From positions 60,873,580 through 60,937,579 of the forward strand of contig CM045729.1 in assembly GCA_024760905.1 (NCBI GenBank): a stretch of 64,000 nt of DNA, given 5' to 3'. The notes under the pieces were generated by a model. It ran no database searches. It was not told where the DNA came from and saw only the letters and a program-made list of their open reading frames with translations. This document shows positions 59,940 to 64,000 of the stretch, one piece after another; position 1 is the stretch's first letter, and each line of letters begins with the position of its first letter. The translations under genes were made by a program, and so were the position numbers. This DNA comes from Plotosus lineatus (Eukaryota; Chordata; Actinopteri; Siluriformes; Plotosidae).

Positions 59940-60048
59940 ATTTGATCAGCCTTTCTCCCATAAGGTAGTTGTTCATGGTCTCTGCCACAATCTTCGCCAC
60001 TTCATCACACTCAAATTCCACAAAGGCATAACCTTTACTTCGGCCGGT
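59940..60048 (-). CDS. NIFK: NIFK coding exon 3 (RRM second half)
   Basis: Acceptor gtttgcag, residues 75-110: [19 protein letters not shown], then [17 protein letters not shown], plus one base of Cys111, donor GTTAGT. Contains RNP1 with Tyr81 and Phe83 at the RNA-contact positions. [10 protein letters not shown] is a family signature. Confidence 0.95.
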
Positions 60049-61681
60049 CTGCAAACACAGGTTCAAAATAGAGCACTTGAACATACAGGATACTAAAATC
60101 ATTCTTCACAACATTCATACATCGGAGATGTGGGTACATGGGTTTCATTGCACAACTATGGAGCTGGCAATAAGCTTAATGAACCATTTTTTTGTCGGCA
60201 CAATTATCTTACCCACTGCAATAGACATGCTGAAGGTAATTTTCAGATTGTGCCATCTAGATGAAAGGAAACCTTCAAATCACTTCCTGTTACATTGAGT
60301 AATATGTATATTTTCATTATCAGGTGTTTTTGGTTACATTTTCAAAGCTGCAATCTGTTCAAATGTGTTTAATAGTATACACTAGTCTGTTTGAAAAAGC
60401 TGCAATTTGGAGTTTGGTTCAATCTCATATGTGTGTGAAATCATAAGAGGATCACGTGTCAGATCCAATCTGGCAAGATAATGGCAAAAATAAGAGAATA
60501 CAGGTAAGAGTAAAATACTAAAATAACCATTAAAAAATAAACAACTGAACTTATGAACAGAATGCAACTTGGCCCATCTGCACATAACACTACTTTACTT
60601 TTACATACAAGCATCTGCTCATATACATGGACAGACTATAAACAGGGCTACCAACCCAGGAAAGTTTGTAGTCGATAAACCAAAAATTAGTATTTTGATC
60701 TGAAAATTAGTATTCGTAATAGACAAAGTTAGTACTCAAATTAGGACTCCGCAAAATTACATATGTAGACATACAAGTTATCTTTAATTGCATTTTGAAT
60801 TAATAAGGAAAGAACAGCATATTTGAGAAAACCATGTTTATTTGACATAATTCTACTGGTGTTATAACAGAATATAATATGTCAATTATTATTATATTAT
60901 GCATGATCTTGAATGATATTTAATATCAGCATTTACAAATAACAAGAAAGTTCAAGACAAGAAAAAAATGTATAAATAAAGTAAGCAAACCGGTCACTAG
61001 CTGGCTATGTCTGTCTCCTTTTATATGCGTTTTAATATCAAAAACGTACAAATGCACAATGCTAAATTTCGCATTGCACATTGTGCAAAAGGTCATGTAT
61101 CTGTCATGCTAATAAATGGAGAAGTTGTTGAATATTCTGAGATAAATTCTTGTTTTCTTTTTGCCGCCATTTTGAGTTTCCTGCAACCGTTCAATGACTG
61201 GCTCTGGTTACCACGGAGTGCATGTAAGATAGATGCTGATTCATGGAAATCGACCTACCTTGCTGCCGATTAATGGATCATGTGGTAAAAGACAACAGTA
61301 ACATCCCATGAGATTATCGCGACACTTGGCTTTGCCAGGAAGGGAAACATGGAAACACTAATTGAATTTGATGCACTTCATCAGAATTATTGATAAAATT
61401 GAAAGGAGCATATTTTCCTAAATGCTTGAAATTCGTTTTAATGTCTGAATGAATCGTATTGCCGTATTTTATGTTATTTTTCATATGAATGCAGATAAAT
61501 CAGTGCATTTATGTGCGAATCTCATCCACATTTGTAATGCCTCCAATGAATCACATGTGATTTTTTTACAGTACACCAGTTTCCCAAGTACTTTTTGTGT
61601 AGGTTTCCATTTAATTCACCTTTTATTCCTCTATCATCACTGAGCAACAATTTCCATAACCTGTAATACTGAGGTAATCAC
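60049..61681. other. NIFK intron 2, no feature recognised
   Basis: 1.6 kb of AT-rich intron. No box C/D or H/ACA snoRNA could be identified by eye. Confidence 0.4.
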
Positions 61682-61804
61682 CTTTTTACTTCTGGAGAGC
61701 CTCAAGCGCAGGACTTCACCGAACTGAGAGAAGTAAGATCTGAGCTGAGGCTCTGAGAGGGACTGAGGAAGGTGGCCCACATACACCACACCAGGAGTTA
61801 AAGT
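61682..61804 (-). CDS. NIFK: NIFK coding exon 2 (RRM first half)
   Basis: Acceptor cttccccag, residues 34-74: [18 protein letters not shown], then [13 protein letters not shown] and [10 protein letters not shown], donor GTGATT, phase 0. Contains RNP2 and the first helix of the RNA-recognition motif. Confidence 0.95.
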
Positions 61805-62126
61805 CTGGGGAAGAAATAAAAAAATAAATCACTTGATGACTTTCAGGGAGACCTGCATAAACTCAGATCTGTCTTTATTTCATTCTGCTACAGTTGTAGA
61901 CCTCAGAACCAACCACTGACACTAAAGCACTGACCTCACAGCCTTTAATTCAAAACTCAAATTAATATCTACTCTGCTGAACTTGTTTATAAATTACACC
62001 AGTAACCATGTATCCTGACATTATAGCTAAAAATCTAACAAACAAAAACATCAAAGACATCAACTCCAATCATTATAAAACAATGACACGTGTGTTAGAA
62101 GCACGAGGCAGTGAAGAAGGTCGCCC

Positions 62127-62169
<43 letters not shown>

Positions 62170-62198
62170 GAGTTATACTTTGTTTAATACTGTACCAC

Positions 62199-62297
62199 TT
62201 TCTGTCGCTTTTTTACACGCTGAATTTTATTCTGAAACTCGGCGTCTTCACTTGGGTTGAGGGCGAGTAGCTTTGCGCTCTTCTTCTCCTCTTCCAT
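62199..62297 (-). CDS. NIFK: NIFK coding exon 1
   Basis: Residues 1-33, beginning MEEEKKSAKLLALNPSEDAE and ending VKKRQK. The ATG has an ideal context (ACACCATGG). LNPSEDAEFQ corresponds to the LNPQEDVEFQ block of mammals, which fixes the frame. The exon ends in phase 0 at AAA before GTGGTA. Confidence 0.94.
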
Positions 62298-62470
62298 GGT
62301 GTATAAAATAAAAAACTCGACAAATAAACAAACACGATGGGGAAGAAATCAAAACCTACATACCACTCGTCAAACAACCACGTTTCTCTACAAAGGTATC
62401 GCAATGTGCTCGCGAAAAACAGCACACTTCCTGTACTGAAAGAATTAATGCAGAGCAAACAGCGCCACCT
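62298..62470 (-). promoter_or_regulatory. NIFK promoter region
   Basis: Immediately upstream of the NIFK ATG. It contains ACTTCCTG at 62,426-62,433, which on the minus strand is the ETS-family core CAGGAAGT, and scattered CpGs (ctcgcgaa at about 62,410). No clear TATA box, as expected for a housekeeping nucleolar gene. The transcription start is not visible. Confidence 0.45.
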
Positions 62471-63117
62471 ACCGAATCGGAGGATACGGATGGTGTCAGC
62501 TGCAGACGCCCATAAGATTAAAAAAACCTCCCCTGTCTCTTTTCAAGGCGAATTTCAGTTATTATCTGCACATGTGAAACTTAGTGAAGCATGACAAGCG
62601 ATGCTTAGGTCAACACCCAACTGAACACCTTGAACTTGGAAAAACTTGATATGGGGTTTCTGTAGGATGGAACTATGGCACACACAGCTCGAAGTGCTGA
62701 GGAAAATTATTCAGGAGCTGGTGATCTCGTTGCATGGCGATACTGGATCTCTGACCCTTTCTCCTTATCTTCCCTCTTATAGTTTTTTTCTGGGAGCTAC
62801 CTCAAATAACAAGTGTAGACTCATCGACCCCAGACACTTGAATCTCTTAACAGCAGGAGATAGAAGCTGTTTCACCCAACATGACCAGTCGAGCTACGGC
62901 AACCTTCAGAAATTGATTCTAAACATACAACAATGGCCACCTTTTGCAGGATATCATCTTTAAAACTTAATGAATATAACCTGTCCTGAAGGAAGTTTTT
63001 GTCTGTGCAACAATTTTTTAGTTATCCTCAAAATGTGTGGTGTGTGTGTGTGTGTGTGTGGGAAGTGGGGGGGGGGAGTTGGTTGGAGGGAAGTCCACTC
63101 TGTATGCATTTTTTAAT
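62471..63117. other. NIFK-THAP intergenic region
   Basis: No gene recognised. A TG/G run lies at about 63,037-63,078. The open frame 62,646-62,963 has no family resemblance. Confidence 0.4.
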
Positions 63118-63295
63118 TTTCTGAACATTTACAGCATTTGGCAGACACCCTTATTCAGAGTGATTAAATTCACTTTATACAACTGTGAAATTGAGGGTTA
63201 AGGGCCTTGTTCAAGGGCCCAACAGTTGCAGCTTGGTGATACTGGGGCTTGAACCTTTATTCTTCAGATTACCAGCACTGAGCCACCACTGCCCC
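63118..63295 (-). mobile_element. SINE family C
   Basis: Minus strand: head gcagtggtggctcagtgctg, B-box-like aaggttcaagccccag, then gcccttgaacaaggccctta and aagggtgtctgccaaatgct, gtaaatg: the tRNA-derived SINE type with the conserved -ctgccaaatgctgtaaatg- 3' segment common in fishes. Confidence 0.82.
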
Positions 63296-63508
63296 TTCTA
63301 CTGCATCCTATAGACTCTATATAATATATCTATATTATACAGCTATATCATATATCTATAGAGGTTTTGCAGCTGATGTCATGCAGACATTATCCCAATC
63401 CGGGTTTTGTTATTGGTGTGAAAACAAACCATTCACTCCGGCTCCAACACAATAGCACAAGCGTGTGTAAGGGTTTAATACTGCATTTATTTATTAAACA
63501 AGTGCAAA

Positions 63509-63772
63509 ATGGCACTTAACTGTGTTGCTGTTGGTTGTACAAATTATAGAGGAAAGAAACCGGGTGTTAAATATCACAGATTCCCTGCTAATAAGGCCCG
63601 ATGCGAGAAATGGATTTCTGCTTTGAAAAGAGCTGATACCGACAACAAAAGGAAAGATTGGCGACCAGCTCCTACTAGTCGTATATGTAGCAAACATTTT
63701 GTTGGATGCAAGTCATTTTTATCAGTAGATATATTATTATTTATTGTCTTACCACAGTTTGATTCTATTTAA
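63509..63772 (+). CDS. THAP-type zinc-finger protein, first exon (partial gene)
   Basis: Starts MALNCVAVGCTNYRGKKPG with the ATG in good context (aaaATGG). The C2CH zinc ligands are visible: Cys5, Cys10, Cys60 and His63 (C-x4-C ... C-x2-H), with the family's YHRFP and CxKW motifs and SRICSKHF. After His63-Phe64 the sequence (VGCKSFLSVDILLF) loses similarity and lacks the AVPTIF box, so an intron probably starts just after the HF codons, where THAP genes often have one; the donor there (GTTGGA) is weak. The remainder would lie beyond base 64,000. THAP domains are sequence-specific DNA binders found in host regulators and in P-element-type transposases, and both remain possible. An RTE-like repeat tail follows at about 63.8 kb. 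Confidence 0.6.
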   Translation: MALNCVAVGCTNYRGKKPGVKYHRFPANKARCEKWISALKRADTDNKRKDWRPAPTSRICSKHFVGCKSFLSVDILLFIVLPQFDSI

Positions 63773-63799
63773 CTGTATATCTGGTGTCCATTTATAAGT

Positions 63800-63960
63800 G
63801 CCCGCCCTCATGCCGGTCCCAAGCCCGGAGAAATGCAGAGGGTTGTGACAGGAAGAGCATCCGGTGTAAAACTTTTGTCAAAATACAAAATGCGAACCGT
63901 AAAGACAAATCTCATACTGGATTGGTCGAGGCCTGGGATAACAACTACCGCCATCAGTGT
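63800..63960 (+). repeat. RTE-type LINE/SINE 3' tail fragment
   Basis: gggttgtgacaggaagagca, tccggtgtaaaac and gtcaaaatacaaaatgcgaa follow the tail of SINE A (ttgtgacaggaagggcatcc ... gccaaatcaaacatgcgaa) but with the LINE-like variant tccggtgtaaaac. The downstream end degenerates. Confidence 0.6.
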
Positions 63961-64000
63961 TGTTAACCAACAGAGTGCTGGTGGAAATTGGACTACAGTT

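Larger units (their letters stand above)
57642..62297 (-). other. NIFK: NIFK gene, complete coding region in six exons
   Basis: Six minus-strand exons (99+123+109+212+66+210 nt including the stop) join in frame to a 272-residue protein matching nucleolar protein interacting with the FHA domain of MKI67. Order: short acidic/basic N-terminus (1-36), RRM (about 37-115; RNP2 VVYVGHLP at 39-46, RNP1 KGYAFVEF at 79-86), basic region with RYNRGHGPGD and KLRKRLAEKGIDYDFP (about 140-180), TPVCTP phospho-motif (206-211), acidic Glu/Asp tail (about 243-272). The family acts in pre-rRNA processing in the nucleolus and binds Ki-67 on mitotic chromosomes. The protein is slightly shorter than the human one (about 293 residues from memory). 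Confidence 0.96.

Noticed and set aside
62646..62963. 105-codon plus-strand open frame between NIFK and the THAP exon
   Set aside because: No recognisable family, no clear promoter or splice context; length is within chance expectation.

Overview
This window reads as AT-rich nuclear DNA of a ray-finned (teleost) fish. The evidence is intron-split genes with GT/AG junctions, dense fish-type Tc1/mariner and pogo/Tigger-like DNA transposons, tRNA-derived SINEs, RTE-like and L2-like LINE pieces, and long TG/TA/GA microsatellites. The species cannot be named from the sequence.

Three genes can be supported. (1) CLASP1 is on the minus strand. Seven coding exons (46,862 down to 11,754) encode residues 1-238, essentially the N-terminal TOG-like domain. 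The gene continues off the left edge, intron 1 is about 28 kb, and a candidate 5'UTR exon and promoter lie near 51.0 kb. (2) NIFK is on the minus strand, with six coding exons (62,297 down to 57,642) giving a complete 272-residue RRM protein of the Ki-67/nucleolus system. (3) A THAP zinc-finger coding exon is on the plus strand at 63,509, near the right edge. CLASP1 and NIFK are also neighbours in the same orientation in mammals, so this is a conserved syntenic block.

Layout: 1-11.7 kb is CLASP1 intron 7 with Tc1 debris, SINEs and TA-flanked elements. 11.7-18.7 kb is the exon-dense part of CLASP1. 18.7-46.7 kb is intron 1, which holds two LINE remnants, nested DNA transposons and SINE clusters. 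46.9-57 kb is the CLASP1 upstream region and NIFK-CLASP1 intergenic DNA, with a dead but structurally clear Tc1 element, LINE and SINE copies and a palindromic repeat. 57.6-62.3 kb is NIFK. 62.3-64 kb is the NIFK promoter side and the THAP exon.

No unknown protein system was found. The most interesting material is in the repeats. One SINE body carries two different LINE-type 3' tails joined at the same point. A headless form of that SINE starts at the same base in three copies, two of them with perfect target-site duplications. Several TA-flanked element families insert into one another, so filled and empty sites can be compared within the window. There are also a 70-bp CCAAT-rich tandem array, an 80-bp-arm palindrome and a 44-bp-stem foldback in an intron. 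All coordinates and translations were read by eye. Family names for repeats are inferences without a database search.
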